Below, piece after piece: positions 8,455-17,314 of a stretch of 64,000 nucleotides of DNA (positions are counted from its first letter, which is position 1; each line of letters begins with the position of its first letter). The position numbers were made by a program, and so were the translations under genes. The stretch comes from Leucobacter tardus (GTDB lineage: Bacteria; Actinomycetota; Actinomycetes; Actinomycetales; Microbacteriaceae). The notes beneath the pieces were generated by a model. That model was not told where the DNA came from. It ran no database searches and worked only from the letters and a program-made list of their open reading frames with translations. Location: positions 248,001 to 312,000 of the forward strand of contig NZ_JAGFBF010000001.1 in NCBI RefSeq assembly GCF_017583045.1, in the 5' to 3' direction.

Positions 8455-9374
8455 TGTTCGGCATCATCCAGGGGTTCACGGTCATTCTCGGTGTCATCGG
8501 CGTCGGGTACCTCGCCGGCCGGTTCGGAGTCGTCAAGGGCGAGCAGCGCCTCGTGCTCAACCGGGTGGCGTTCTCCGTCGCCACCCCGGCGCTGCTGTTC
8601 ACGGTGCTGCATCGTAGCGACCCCTCGATCATCGTGTCCCCCGTGATCCTGGTGACGACGGTCTCGGCCATCGTGGCGGCCGGGGTCTTCGTCGCTGCCT
8701 CGCGCCTGTGGTTCAAGCGCGACCTCGGCGCGACGACACTCGGCGCCACGTGCGCCGGGTACGTCAACTCGAACAATCTCGGGCTTCCGGTCGCCGTGTA
8801 CATCCTGGGCGACGCGGCATATGTCGCGCCGCTCATCCTCGTGCAGCTGATCCTCTTCGCGCCGACCATCCTGGCGATTCTCGAGACCACGCGCGGCAAC
8901 CAGCGCGGGGCATTCCTGGCGCTGGGGCGCGCCGCCTCGAATCCGATCATCCTGGCATCGGTCGCCGGCCTCGCGTTCGCGCTCATCGGCATCCCCGTCC
9001 CCGAGCTCGCACTCGCACCGATCGAGATGATCGGCGGCGCCGCGATCCCGATGGTACTGCTGAGCTTCGGCATCTCGTTGCACGGGCAGCGAGCGCTGCA
9101 GCGCGGCAGCGGGCGCGCCGCCGTGTTCACCGCGACGGGGATCAAGCTGCTCCTGATGCCCCTCGCCGCATGGGGCCTGTCGATCGCGTTCGGGCTCTCC
9201 CCGCACGAGACGTTCGTCGCAACGATCATCTCGGCGCTGCCGACTGCGCAGAACGTCTACAACTACGCCGCGACGTATCAGCGCGGTGAAATCATGGTCC
9301 GCGACACCGTGCTGGTGACGACGTTCGCGTCGCTCCCGATCATCGCGGCGATCGCCTGGTTCCTGCAGTCGTAG
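8454..9374 (+). CDS. AEC family transporter (auxin efflux carrier type)
   Basis: 306 residues, about ten membrane helices, with the conserved GYVNSNNLGLPV in the first half and a PTAQNVYNYA motif in the second, both hallmarks of the AEC/malonate carrier family (PF03547). Known bacterial members move organic acids such as malonate or malate. Its ATG overlaps the last base of the TPP-enzyme stop, so the three genes form one operon; the transporter most likely carries the carboxylate substrate or product. Confidence 0.9.
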   Translation: MFGIIQGFTVILGVIGVGYLAGRFGVVKGEQRLVLNRVAFSVATPALLFTVLHRSDPSIIVSPVILVTTVSAIVAAGVFVAASRLWFKRDLGATTLGATCAGYVNSNNLGLPVAVYILGDAAYVAPLILVQLILFAPTILAILETTRGNQRGAFLALGRAASNPIILASVAGLAFALIGIPVPELALAPIEMIGGAAIPMVLLSFGISLHGQRALQRGSGRAAVFTATGIKLLLMPLAAWGLSIAFGLSPHETFVATIISALPTAQNVYNYAATYQRGEIMVRDTVLVTTFASLPIIAAIAWFLQS

Positions 9375-9383
9375 ACGCGCCCG

Positions 9384-9797
9384 CTACAGCGTCTCGGTGG
9401 TGAACACGCCGTGCTCGCCCGGCTGCTCGAGCCGGAGCGCGCGCACCAGGTCGGCGGCGTGCTCGGTGGAGACGATGACCCGCACGTGGTCGTCGAAGTC
9501 GCCCGCTGCCGCGGCCGAAGCCTCGTCGAGATCGATGACGACGGCGTGACGCCCCTTGCGGAGCAGCGCGAAATCCTTGCCCGAGAGATGCCGCCAGGTA
9601 CCGAACGCGGTACGCCCGAGGATACGGCTGCCGATCACCCGGGACCCGCGCAGCCAGACCCAGGGATCGTCGGTGATGATCGCCGACGTGATCCGCGAAC
9701 GATCGATCACCAGATCACCGCGATGCATCGCGAGGACCTGCTCGCCGCGGGTGAGCTGGATGACGAGCCGATCTGCATGCACCTGGAGTCTTGCCAT
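9384..9797 (-). CDS. Conserved hypothetical protein, possible PH-like fold
   Basis: 137 residues, no signal peptide or membrane segment. The sequence alternates short beta strands (VIQLTRGEQVLAMHRGDLVI, HAVVIDLDE, HVRVIVST) with a C-terminal helix (TEHAADLVRALRL), which resembles a pleckstrin-homology-like barrel often seen in actinobacterial hypotheticals. This is a fold guess only. It lies 28 bp behind hemD on the same strand and probably shares its transcript. Confidence 0.6.
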   Translation of the reverse strand: MARLQVHADRLVIQLTRGEQVLAMHRGDLVIDRSRITSAIITDDPWVWLRGSRVIGSRILGRTAFGTWRHLSGKDFALLRKGRHAVVIDLDEASAAAAGDFDDHVRVIVSTEHAADLVRALRLEQPGEHGVFTTETL

Positions 9798-9825
9798 GAG
9801 TTCCAGTCTGCCCGGTCGTATGGAA

Positions 9826-10611
9826 CTAGTCGAGCATATCGCTCTGATCGATGACCGACTCGACGGTCTCGATCAGCGCGTGCTTCATGTCCGACTCGAC
9901 GTGCTCGGCAGTGTGCTTCACTCCCGAGTCGATCGCGGCCTCGTGGGTGTGCGGGCCCACGCACGCCACGATCGTGTTCTCGGGGATGTCGGGGAACTGC
10001 TTCGCGACCTCTCGCGCGATCGCCGGAGAGGCGATCAGCAGCGCGTTGATGCGCCCCGACTGCACGTCCTCGCGGATATGCACGGACGCGGGAACGCCGA
10101 CGGTGCGGAACGCGACGACCTGCGTCACGTCGTGGCCGCGACTGATGAGACCTTCGGTCAATACCGGCTTCGCCACATCGGACCTAAGTGTGAGGACCTT
10201 CAGCACTTCGTCGGTCTCGATCTCGGGCCAGACCTTCAACAGACCCTCGGTGGTGTTGTCACCGTCTTGGGGTGTCCGGGCCACCTCATAGCCTGCGGCT
10301 TCGAACGCCTGCAGGGTCGCCTCACCGACGACCGCGACCTCGGTGTGCTTCGGGATCACCGCCTGGTGGTGTGCCAGCACGTCGACCACGGTGGCACTCG
10401 TCGCGGTCATCCACTGGAAATCGCCGGCCTCGAGTCGGTGCAGTGCATCGACGAGCTTGTCCTCTTCGCTGGTGTGACCAAAGTCCACTAGCGGGGCGAT
10501 CACCGTACTCGCACCTTGTTCACGGAGCGCCTTGGAGACCAGTTCACCCCAGGTGCCGCCGCGAGGCACGAGGACGCGGAGACCGCTGAGCGGTTTCGAC
10601 TCAGCCGACAT
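9826..10611 (-). CDS. hemD: Uroporphyrinogen-III synthase
   Basis: 261 residues; two similar alpha/beta lobes typical of HemD (PF02602), with LSGLRVLVPRGG at the N-terminus, VVGEATLQAFEAAGY closing lobe 1 and IVACVGPHTHEAA in lobe 2. It closes hydroxymethylbilane to uroporphyrinogen III in haem and sirohaem synthesis. The start at 10611 is chosen because GAGGAG stands seven bases before it; the frame extends further upstream without a ribosome site. No other haem gene is adjacent, so this hemD is separated from the rest of the pathway. Confidence 0.88.
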   Translation of the reverse strand: MSAESKPLSGLRVLVPRGGTWGELVSKALREQGASTVIAPLVDFGHTSEEDKLVDALHRLEAGDFQWMTATSATVVDVLAHHQAVIPKHTEVAVVGEATLQAFEAAGYEVARTPQDGDNTTEGLLKVWPEIETDEVLKVLTLRSDVAKPVLTEGLISRGHDVTQVVAFRTVGVPASVHIREDVQSGRINALLIASPAIAREVAKQFPDIPENTIVACVGPHTHEAAIDSGVKHTAEHVESDMKHALIETVESVIDQSDMLD

Positions 10612-10650
10612 AGACTCCTCTTCACTCGCTCGAACCACACTCGGAACGCT

Positions 10651-10676
10651 CCGGTTCCTCATGCGTGAGGTTCCGG
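10651..10676 (-). other. Hairpin in the hemD 5' leader
   Basis: CCGG and CCTCA on the left pair with TGAGG and CCGG on the right, around a four-base loop and an internal two-by-two mismatch. It lies 40 bases upstream of the hemD start, inside the leader predicted from the promoter at 10712-10740. It could affect translation or be incidental. Confidence 0.35.
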
Positions 10677-10711
10677 TCGCAGCTCAGAAAGCACTGCTTC
10701 CGCTGAACCCT

Positions 10712-10740
10712 ATTCTTACTCTGCGCCGCGCAAGACGCAA
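10712..10740 (-). promoter_or_regulatory. Candidate hemD promoter
   Basis: Minus-strand TTGCGT (10740-10735) and AAGAAT (10717-10712) at 17-bp spacing in a locally AT-richer stretch of an otherwise gene-free interval of 208 bp. Nothing else was recognised in that interval. Confidence 0.4.
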
Positions 10741-10819
10741 AACGGGGCGGCGGTCACGCGGGAACGCAACCGAAATGTGATCCGTCTGACGAAGGTGTCG
10801 TCGAGCGGATCATCCGGAC

Positions 10820-11080
10820 TCAGTCGGCGGCGCGCCTGGCGACGGCGACCGAAACACGCCACACGGCGAGCCCGGCGATCGCGGCGACACCCGCCACGCC
10901 GGCACCGAATGCCACGGGGTTCTCCCGCTGCTGCCGCGCGAGGCGAGCGCGAGTCCTGGCCACGGCGTGATCGAACCGTCTGGCATAGTTCAGTCGGTCG
11001 CGGAGGTGGGCGAGCGTGTCGTACAGCTCGGCGCGCACTGCCTCGGTCTCGGTGACGCTCTCGACGTGCTCCTGACTCAT
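10820..11080 (-). CDS. DUF3618 family protein
   Basis: 86 residues. The N-terminal half is helical with TETEAVRAELYDTLAHLRDRL, the DUF3618 pattern, followed by a basic stretch and one C-terminal membrane helix (about 58-78). It is last of three coupled genes (YtxH-like, holin-like, DUF3618), overlapping the previous gene by 4 bp. This trio is common in Actinobacteria and is generally linked to envelope stress; no biochemical role is established. Confidence 0.75.
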   Translation of the reverse strand: MSQEHVESVTETEAVRAELYDTLAHLRDRLNYARRFDHAVARTRARLARQQRENPVAFGAGVAGVAAIAGLAVWRVSVAVARRAAD

Positions 11081-11541
11081 CGCCAGTTTCCCTTCTCTCC
11101 GACTCGGGGCAGTTCGCTGCCGCCGGCAGCCGCCGGGGTGTCCTCGGCGTTGATGCGGACCTCGGACATCGCCTTCGCGTCGTCCTCGAAACGGTGCAGC
11201 GTCTCCGATGGCACGGGAACGTTCTTCTTCATGAGCATGATGCCGGCGAAGATCGCGAGGCCGGCGAGCACCAGCAGGCCGACGGCCACGACGAGCGCCG
11301 ACAGCCACACGGGCCACACGACGGCGACACCGGCGATGGCGGCGACGACGAGCGCCTCAAGGGCGAAGAACACGAAGAACAGCGCCACGACCACGGCGAC
11401 CGCGCCGATGCCCAGCCGCTTCGCTTTCGCGGTCACCTCGCGTTTCGCGTTCGCGATCTCGAGCTTGACGAGCTGGATGATCTGATGGGGCAGCTTCGCG
11501 AGCAGCTCGAAGGTGCCCGGCTGGTCGGAGCGGCGACTCAT
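11077..11541 (-). CDS. Phage holin-like (superfamily III) membrane protein
   Basis: 154 residues. An amphipathic N-terminus (LPHQIIQLVKLEIANAKREV) precedes two strongly hydrophobic helices at about 45-70 and 78-105, then a charged cytoplasmic tail. This is the actinobacterial holin superfamily III / DUF1469 type. The name is historical; no endolysin or phage gene is near, and the partners are chromosomal stress-type genes, so this is not a prophage remnant. Confidence 0.75.
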   Translation of the reverse strand: MSRRSDQPGTFELLAKLPHQIIQLVKLEIANAKREVTAKAKRLGIGAVAVVVALFFVFFALEALVVAAIAGVAVVWPVWLSALVVAVGLLVLAGLAIFAGIMLMKKNVPVPSETLHRFEDDAKAMSEVRINAEDTPAAAGGSELPRVGEKGNWR

Positions 11542-11861
11542 CGGGCGTCTCGCTTCGCCTGCGACTCGGATTCCCGCGATGATGTCGAACTGCTCTGCGA
11601 TGTCGAGCTGCCGTGCGACGTCTTGGACGAACCGATGACGGCGGCGAGTGCATCCTTGCCGGCATCGAACGCTGCCGCCTTCACCTCGGCGACCTTCGCC
11701 GACGCGGCGCCCTGCACGACCGCGACACCGTTCTGCACGGGCTCGGACTCCCAGGCGGCCTTGGCCCCCGACTTGATCTTCTCGTAGCGGGCACGACCGG
11801 CACGGGTTCCCAACACATACCCGACGGCGGCTCCGAGAACGAACGCGACTTTGCCTTTCAT
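11538..11861 (-). CDS. YtxH-like general-stress protein
   Basis: 107 residues. The N-terminus KVAFVLGAAVGYVLGTRAGR is a glycine-rich membrane helix with the YtxH signature, followed by a helical region and a Ser-rich low-complexity tail. The ATG at 11861 is preceded by GGAGG. It heads the three-gene group that runs into the holin-like and DUF3618 genes with 4-bp overlaps. Confidence 0.75.
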   Translation of the reverse strand: MKGKVAFVLGAAVGYVLGTRAGRARYEKIKSGAKAAWESEPVQNGVAVVQGAASAKVAEVKAAAFDAGKDALAAVIGSSKTSHGSSTSQSSSTSSRESESQAKRDAR

Positions 11862-11959
11862 CTTGCCTCCAGAGATTGGTGTGTGCGTCTCTGCCAACCC
11901 TACAGCCGCAGATCGTTCAGTCATATTCCTTGACAGCAATACGGTCGCCGTGCTGCGTT

Positions 11960-13333
11960 TCAGTCCGCGATGCCCGTCAGGTGCCTCCGCAGCGGCACCG
12001 ATCCCTCGCGGGCGGACTGCACGGCTGCGGCGAGCGAGTCCTCGTGCACGCGACGCCCGACCACCAGCAACGCGCCCGCGTGATCCTCGGCGAAGGCCGC
12101 AGCCGCGGAGCGCTCACGGGCCCGATCCTCGAGCGTCGGAACTTCCGCCGACACCTGGAGCACCATCCACTCGGCTCCCGGCGCCTCGCGCACTGCGGCC
12201 GCTTCGAGCACGCGCGCAAGCGCGGCGACCGAGACCGGGGCGGCCGTGTGATCCGTGTCCGGCGTCGCGGCCGGGCCGGCGAGCATCGCCACCCAGTGAC
12301 CCGACTCCTGCCGCTCGAGACGCACCGCCCACGTCTCGCTCGCCTGCGCTCCGACGCGGGCCTCCCCGGGTACGGTGACGCAGCGCAGCAGCCTCACGGC
12401 GTCCTCCGGCGCATCGTCGGGGGCGATGACGCGCACCCTGGCGCGGGTGCGCACGCGCATCATCTGCAGCACATCGCGCAGCGCCTCCGCGGTCTCCGCG
12501 TCCAGTGCGGGCGGCACAGCGGCGGCACTCCGACCGACATCGACGACGAGCGCTCGCGCCTCCGTCACCGTCCCGGCGTCGTCGCGCACGCGCCATCCGG
12601 TAGCACTGCGCTCGACGGCCGCGGGCGGCGCATCGGTGAAATCGACGTCGTAGGCACGAAGTCGTCGACGGAGCGCGACGTCCAGGGCGTCCCACCCGCC
12701 GGTCGGCACCACGGCGGTTTCACGTGCAACATCGCGGTCGGTTTCTGCGAGCACTCCGCCGGTCAGTGCACCCGAGCGGCTCATCGCCTCGTTCAGGCCG
12801 GGGGCTGCCACCGCCGCATCGACGTCTGCCGCACCGACGCCGAACCGCTCGATCGCGAACGGCTCGACGAGCCGCTCGCGCACGCGGGGGCCGAGTCGCT
12901 TGTCGACGAGCGCGCCGAGTCGACGGGTCTTCCCGATCGTCAGCAGGGGTGCGATCCGGTCCAGGTACGCGCGGAACGCCGCCCCGCTCCCCAGGACCGC
13001 CAAGGCCTCGTGTGCGAGCGGAACGGCGGGCACGCCCGAGACCGCGGGTAGCGGCTGCCGCGTCCACCCGCCCCGAGCATCCTTCAGCCATACCGGCGCC
13101 GGCGGCACCAGGAGTGGGGCAACCTGCACGTCCACGTCGTCGCCCTCCGCGATCGGTGCAGCGAGGTGCGCCATGAGATCGCGCAGCGCTCCGTCGCCGT
13201 CGAGCGCCGGGCCGTCGAGCGCGCGAACCGCATCACCGCGGTCGACGACCCGCACGCGAAGACCGAGTTCCGCGAGATCGAGAGCCGCGGCGAGCGCGGG
13301 CAGGCTGTTCCCGGTGACGACCGCGTCGATCAC
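11960..13333 (-). CDS. FAD/NAD-fold oxidoreductase-like protein, divergent
   Basis: 457 residues with a Rossmann start (AVVTGNSLPALAAALDLAEL, then VRVVDRG) and a C-terminal GALLVVGRRVHEDSLAAAV, the two ends of an amine oxidase/protoporphyrinogen oxidase-type flavoprotein. The classic glycine triplet is altered to GNSLPA, and the middle is poorly conserved, so FAD binding is uncertain. The GTG start overlaps the CPBP protease stop by 4 bp. A role near haem synthesis (hemD is 1.3 kb further on) is only a suggestion. Confidence 0.6.
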   Translation of the reverse strand: MIDAVVTGNSLPALAAALDLAELGLRVRVVDRGDAVRALDGPALDGDGALRDLMAHLAAPIAEGDDVDVQVAPLLVPPAPVWLKDARGGWTRQPLPAVSGVPAVPLAHEALAVLGSGAAFRAYLDRIAPLLTIGKTRRLGALVDKRLGPRVRERLVEPFAIERFGVGAADVDAAVAAPGLNEAMSRSGALTGGVLAETDRDVARETAVVPTGGWDALDVALRRRLRAYDVDFTDAPPAAVERSATGWRVRDDAGTVTEARALVVDVGRSAAAVPPALDAETAEALRDVLQMMRVRTRARVRVIAPDDAPEDAVRLLRCVTVPGEARVGAQASETWAVRLERQESGHWVAMLAGPAATPDTDHTAAPVSVAALARVLEAAAVREAPGAEWMVLQVSAEVPTLEDRARERSAAAAFAEDHAGALLVVGRRVHEDSLAAAVQSAREGSVPLRRHLTGIAD

Positions 13334-14490
13334 GGTCGCGCCTCGCCCGCCGGCCCATCGGCATGCCCCGGGTGCGGTCCGGGAGCGATCCGCGGTTCGG
13401 GATCGAGCGCCGGAACCTGGATGAGATCGATGCGGGTCCGACCGTATCCGCCTCGGCGGAAGATCACCATCGTGAGCACGAGGAACAGCAGCAGTCCGGC
13501 GGCTTGCACGAGAATCGAGACCCATGACCCCCCGGTCTCGGACTCCTGCGCCGTGGATCCGCTGAGCCCCGAGGCCATGATCCCGAAGGCGATGAGGTTG
13601 TTCACGACGTGGATGCTGATCGCGGCCTCGAGACCGCCCGTGCGCCAGCTGAGCCACGCCGCGATGAGGCCCATCACGCCGACCGAGAGCATGCCCCAGA
13701 TGTCGTAGATGTGCGCGAGTGCGAACGCGACCGTCGGCAGCAGGATCGCGAGCCACGGGCTGCGCAGCCAAGACCCGATGACCTGCATGAAGAAGCCGCG
13801 GAAGACCAGTTCTTCGGCTGCGGCCTGGAACGGCACGAGCAGCAGCACGATCAGCAGCGACCACATGGCGGCGGTGAGATCGATCTCCGGCATCTCTGCG
13901 GCCATCTCCTGCGGGGAGTCGAAGAACAGCATCTGCACGACGATGCTGAGCCCGTTCGTCACGAGCAGGCACGCGATGGCGAGCCCGGCCGTCTTCCACA
14001 CGAGCCCCCAGCGCACGCGGAGCGCCACTGACCAGGCGCGTCCGAGCGGCCGGATGCCGACGCTGAGGAGCGCCAGCCACACGCTGGGAATCATGAGGAT
14101 GACCGACCCGAGGCCGAACACCAGCGACAGCGGTTCCTGGGTATCGAGCACGAGGAGGCGCTCGAAATTCTCCATGAAGGCCGTCATGTCGCCGAACGGA
14201 ACGCCCGAGGTCAGCACGAGCACCGGCCCCATCACGATGCCGAAGACGAGCGACAGGGTGAAGTAGTAGAGCGCGGCGAGCACCAGAGCGACCAGCGGCT
14301 TCCACCACCGGAACCCCGTCACCCCTCGGAACAGCCGGTGGTACTCGAGCTCCTCGGTCTCCACGGTCTGCCAGCGCTTCCGCTGCACCCAGGGCCACGG
14401 CGCTGCGGCAGGCGCGGCAGCGTCCGGTGCCGCCTGCGGTTCCTGCGGCCACGGCGACTGACCGGATTCCGGCGGTTGCGGGATCGTCAT
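13330..14490 (-). CDS. CPBP family intramembrane metalloprotease
   Basis: 386 residues: a proline/alanine-rich cytoplasmic N-terminus of about 35 residues, then about eight membrane helices. The three CPBP (Abi) motifs are complete: AAEELVFRG, FALAHIYD and SIHVVNN. Family members cleave proteins within the membrane (Rce1-like). It sits between glycyl-tRNA synthetase (52 bp upstream) and the flavoprotein gene (4-bp overlap). Substrate unknown. One of three CPBP genes in the window. Confidence 0.88.
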   Translation of the reverse strand: MTIPQPPESGQSPWPQEPQAAPDAAAPAAAPWPWVQRKRWQTVETEELEYHRLFRGVTGFRWWKPLVALVLAALYYFTLSLVFGIVMGPVLVLTSGVPFGDMTAFMENFERLLVLDTQEPLSLVFGLGSVILMIPSVWLALLSVGIRPLGRAWSVALRVRWGLVWKTAGLAIACLLVTNGLSIVVQMLFFDSPQEMAAEMPEIDLTAAMWSLLIVLLLVPFQAAAEELVFRGFFMQVIGSWLRSPWLAILLPTVAFALAHIYDIWGMLSVGVMGLIAAWLSWRTGGLEAAISIHVVNNLIAFGIMASGLSGSTAQESETGGSWVSILVQAAGLLLFLVLTMVIFRRGGYGRTRIDLIQVPALDPEPRIAPGPHPGHADGPAGEARP

Positions 14491-14542
14491 CTCGGACCCT
14501 TCCTGTCTGTGCGGTGCGACCCTGGCCCGACCGGGAACCCGG

Positions 14543-15928
14543 TCAGGCTCCGCGCAGACGCTCGGCGAGGTACGCGTGGAGTTCGGCGCGGGGGATGCGG
14601 TGCTGCTCCATCGTGTCGCGCTCGCGAACCGTCACGGCGTCGTCGTCGAGGGAGTCGAAATCGACCGTGACGCAGAACGGGGTACCGATCTCGTCCTGCC
14701 GACGGTATCGGCGGCCGATGGCACCGGCGTCGTCGAAATCGATGTTCCAGTCGTCGCGCAGCTCCTGAGCGATCTCCTTCGCCAGCGGCGAGAGCTTCTC
14801 GTTGCGACTCAGCGGCAGCACGGCGGCTTTCACGGGGGCGAGGCGCGGATCGAGCGCGAGCAGGGTCCGGGTGTCGGTGCCGCCCTTCGCGTTCGGCACC
14901 TCCTCTTCGCGGTACGCGTCGACGAGGAACGCCATGAGCGACCGGGTGAGACCCGCGGCCGGCTCGATCACGTACGGGGTCCACCGTTCGTTCTTCGGCT
15001 GATCGAAGTACGAGAGGTCCTTGCCCGATGCCTGCGCGTGCGTCGACAGGTCGAAGTCGGTGCGGTTGGCGACGCCTTCGAGCTCGCCCCAGTCGCCACC
15101 GGTGAAGCCGAACCGGTACTCGATGTCGGCGGTGCGCTTCGAGTAGTGCGACAGCTTCTCTTGCGGGTGCTCGTAGAAGCGAAGGTTCTCGGGGTTGATG
15201 CCGAGGTCGGTGTACCAGCGCATGCGCTCGTCCATCCAGTACTGCTGCCACTCGTCATCGGTGCCGGGCTCGACGAAGAACTCCATCTCCATCTGCTCGA
15301 ACTCGCGGGTGCGGAAGATGAAGTTGCCGGGAGTGATCTCGTTGCGGAAGCTCTTGCCGATCTGAGCGATACCGAACGGCGGCTTGATGCGCGCCGACTG
15401 CAGCACGTTGGCGAAGTTCACGAAGATGCCCTGCGCCGTCTCCGGGCGCAGGTAGTGCAGTCCGGCCTCGTCATCGACGGGACCGAGGTAGGTCTTCAGC
15501 AGACCGGAGAACGAGCGGGGCTCGGTCCACTCGCCGCGGGTACCGCAGTTCTTGCAGACGATCTCGGCGAGACCATCCTTCGGCGCGCGACCCTTCTTCG
15601 CCTCGAACGCTTCGATGAGGTGATCCTCGCGCTCGCGCTTGTGACAGTTCTTGCACTCCACGAGGGGATCGCTGAAGACCTCGACGTGACCGGAGGCCTC
15701 CCAGACCTGCTTCGGCAGGATCACGCTGGAGTCGATCCCGACGACGTCGTCGCGCTTCTGCACCATGGCGCGCCACCACTGCTTCTTGATGTTCTCCTTG
15801 AGCGCGGTGCCGAGCGGGCCGTAGTCCCAGGCCGAACGCGAACCGCCGTAGATCTCACCCGCCTGGAAGACGAACCCGCGGTGACGGGCGAGTGAGATGA
15901 CGGTGTCGAGGCGAGACTGCTCGGCCAT
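14543..15928 (-). CDS. glyQS: Glycyl-tRNA synthetase (single-chain type)
   Basis: 461 residues, the usual length of the dimeric alpha2-type class II enzyme. Motif 2 ([20 protein letters not shown]) and motif 3 ([10 protein letters not shown]) are present, as are a GlyRS insert with paired cysteines ([16 protein letters not shown]) expected to bind zinc, and a C-terminal anticodon-binding domain. The start at MAEQSRLD (15928) is supported by family length and by GGAG upstream. Charges tRNA-Gly in the cytoplasm; essential. Confidence 0.96.
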   Translation of the reverse strand: MAEQSRLDTVISLARHRGFVFQAGEIYGGSRSAWDYGPLGTALKENIKKQWWRAMVQKRDDVVGIDSSVILPKQVWEASGHVEVFSDPLVECKNCHKREREDHLIEAFEAKKGRAPKDGLAEIVCKNCGTRGEWTEPRSFSGLLKTYLGPVDDEAGLHYLRPETAQGIFVNFANVLQSARIKPPFGIAQIGKSFRNEITPGNFIFRTREFEQMEMEFFVEPGTDDEWQQYWMDERMRWYTDLGINPENLRFYEHPQEKLSHYSKRTADIEYRFGFTGGDWGELEGVANRTDFDLSTHAQASGKDLSYFDQPKNERWTPYVIEPAAGLTRSLMAFLVDAYREEEVPNAKGGTDTRTLLALDPRLAPVKAAVLPLSRNEKLSPLAKEIAQELRDDWNIDFDDAGAIGRRYRRQDEIGTPFCVTVDFDSLDDDAVTVRERDTMEQHRIPRAELHAYLAERLRGA

Positions 15929-15999
15929 GTGCGTGAAACTCCAAGGGGCGTGTGGGGATCTCGGACCGCCGCGTGCGGGACGCGACATACCCGCCCAGT

Positions 16000-16611
16000 C
16001 TACCCAGCGCTCTCCGACTGGCCTGAGTGCGGGATCGTCGCGGAGCCGCCCCCGAGGAGTCCGCACGAGATGATCGCGAGCCCCTCGGTGAAGGAGATGT
16101 CGAGCGCGGTCGCGTCGACGTCGCCGGTCTCGAGCGTATCCGCGTCGCCCACCAGAGCCCCGAACACGCGGGCCTGCAGCCGCGTCTGCGTCGACTGCGC
16201 ATGGCCGAACGTGTACAGCAGCAGAGTCCGGGCTCCGGCCGGCCCGACGAGTGCCGCGAGCTCCGCCTCGACGCGCGAGGCGCCCAGCCGGAACGCTGCG
16301 GCGGTCGCGACGACGTCCGCGCCGTCCCGCACCCGGAGCATGGCATCGCGAAGCGCGCGGCAGAGCCGCACCGCGTCGTCGGTCGCGCGCGCGGATGTGG
16401 TCGTGTGCGGATCCGCGTCCGGCACGACATCGGCGACGATCTCATCGGCCATGAGCGCGAGGAGGGTCTGCTTGTTCGGCACGTGGTGGTAGAGCGCACC
16501 CGGCTGGACCCCGAGATCCGCGGCGACCCTGCGCATCGAGCACCCCTCGAGGCCGTGCGTGTCGAGCACGCGCATCGCCGCAGCGACGACGTCGGATCTC
16601 GAATTGCGCAT
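16000..16611 (-). CDS. bioQ: TetR-family regulator of biotin uptake, BioQ-like
   Basis: 203 residues. The N-terminal helix-turn-helix reads [21 protein letters not shown], and the rest is a helical ligand/dimer domain ending in a glycine-rich tail. It is divergent from bioYMN, and the 91-bp gap holds three copies of TGAACnnnGTTCA, close to the BioQ consensus known in corynebacteria and mycobacteria. Its own -10 (TAGGGT) lies six bases before the ATG, so it is probably leaderless and autoregulated. The name rests on context and operator, not on sequence identity that I could measure. Confidence 0.8.
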   Translation of the reverse strand: MRNSRSDVVAAAMRVLDTHGLEGCSMRRVAADLGVQPGALYHHVPNKQTLLALMADEIVADVVPDADPHTTTSARATDDAVRLCRALRDAMLRVRDGADVVATAAAFRLGASRVEAELAALVGPAGARTLLLYTFGHAQSTQTRLQARVFGALVGDADTLETGDVDATALDISFTEGLAIISCGLLGGGSATIPHSGQSESAG

Positions 16612-16632
16612 CCCCCCACCCTATCGCTAACC

Positions 16633-16675
16633 TGAACAGCGTTCAGTTGAACACCGTTCAGTTCAACACCGTTCA
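16633..16675. promoter_or_regulatory. Triple BioQ-type operator array
   Basis: Three inverted repeats start at 16633, 16648 and 16663, exactly 15 bp apart: TGAACAGCGTTCA, TGAACACCGTTCA and TCAACACCGTTCA (one mismatch in the last). They lie between the divergent bioQ-like and bioY genes and overlap the -35 region of the bioQ-like promoter. Confidence 0.85.
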
Positions 16676-16702
16676 GGAATCACATCGCGAAGCGGAGGCC
16701 TC

Positions 16703-17314
16703 ATGTCGCAGCAGACGGACACCCCGACCCCCAGCCGTCGGCGCACCGGTACTGCCACCGACCTCGCACTCATCGCGACCTTCGCGGCGCTCATCGCCGT
16801 CTGCGCGATCCTCCCGGCGATCACGGTCGGCGGCGCGGTCCCGATCACCCTCCAGACGTTCGGCACGATTCTCGCCGGCGCCGTGCTCGGTGCCAGACGC
16901 GGCTTCCTGGCGGTCCTGCTCTATCTGGCGGTCGGCGCCGTCGGCCTGCCAGTGTTCGCCGGCGGATCAGCGGGCGTCGCCCCCTTCGTCGGCCCCTCGG
17001 TCGGCTTCCTCATCGCGATGCCGCTCGCGGCCGCGCTGTGCGGCTTCATCGTCGAGCGTCTGCCGCGTCGGCGCGTCGGCTCCACCATCGCGCTCATCGC
17101 GCTCGCCGGCATCGGCAGCAACATCGTGCTCACCCATCCGCTCGGCATCCTCGGCATGTCCTGGCTCGGCGACCTCACGCTGCAGCAGGCGTTCATCGCC
17201 GATCTGGCGTTCTGGCCGGGCGACGTCGTGAAGAACATCCTCGTCGGCGTGGTCGCCGCATCCGTGCACCGCGCATTCCCCGCCCTGCTTCCCCCGCGGA
17301 CGCAGCCGGCGTGA
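16703..17314 (+). CDS. bioY: BioY, biotin-binding S component
   Basis: 203 residues with six membrane helices. Family features include the first-helix alanine pattern (ALIATFAALIAVCAILP), PITLQTFGTILAG, and the GDVVKNILVGV motif in the last helix. BioY captures biotin; with BioM and BioN it forms an energy-coupling factor importer. GGAGG stands four bases before the ATG. GTGA overlap links it to bioM. Confidence 0.95.
   Translation: MSQQTDTPTPSRRRTGTATDLALIATFAALIAVCAILPAITVGGAVPITLQTFGTILAGAVLGARRGFLAVLLYLAVGAVGLPVFAGGSAGVAPFVGPSVGFLIAMPLAAALCGFIVERLPRRRVGSTIALIALAGIGSNIVLTHPLGILGMSWLGDLTLQQAFIADLAFWPGDVVKNILVGVVAASVHRAFPALLPPRTQPA

Noticed and set aside
11077-11541. Prophage based on a holin-family protein
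   Set aside because: No other phage gene, integrase or att site; the holin-like protein belongs to a chromosomal stress-type trio.
11960-14452. One long minus-strand open frame of about 830 codons
   Set aside because: It is a GTG-started flavoprotein-like gene (11960-13333) plus the antisense-frame shadow of the CPBP gene; the upstream part has no family pattern and is explained by GC-rich codon bias.
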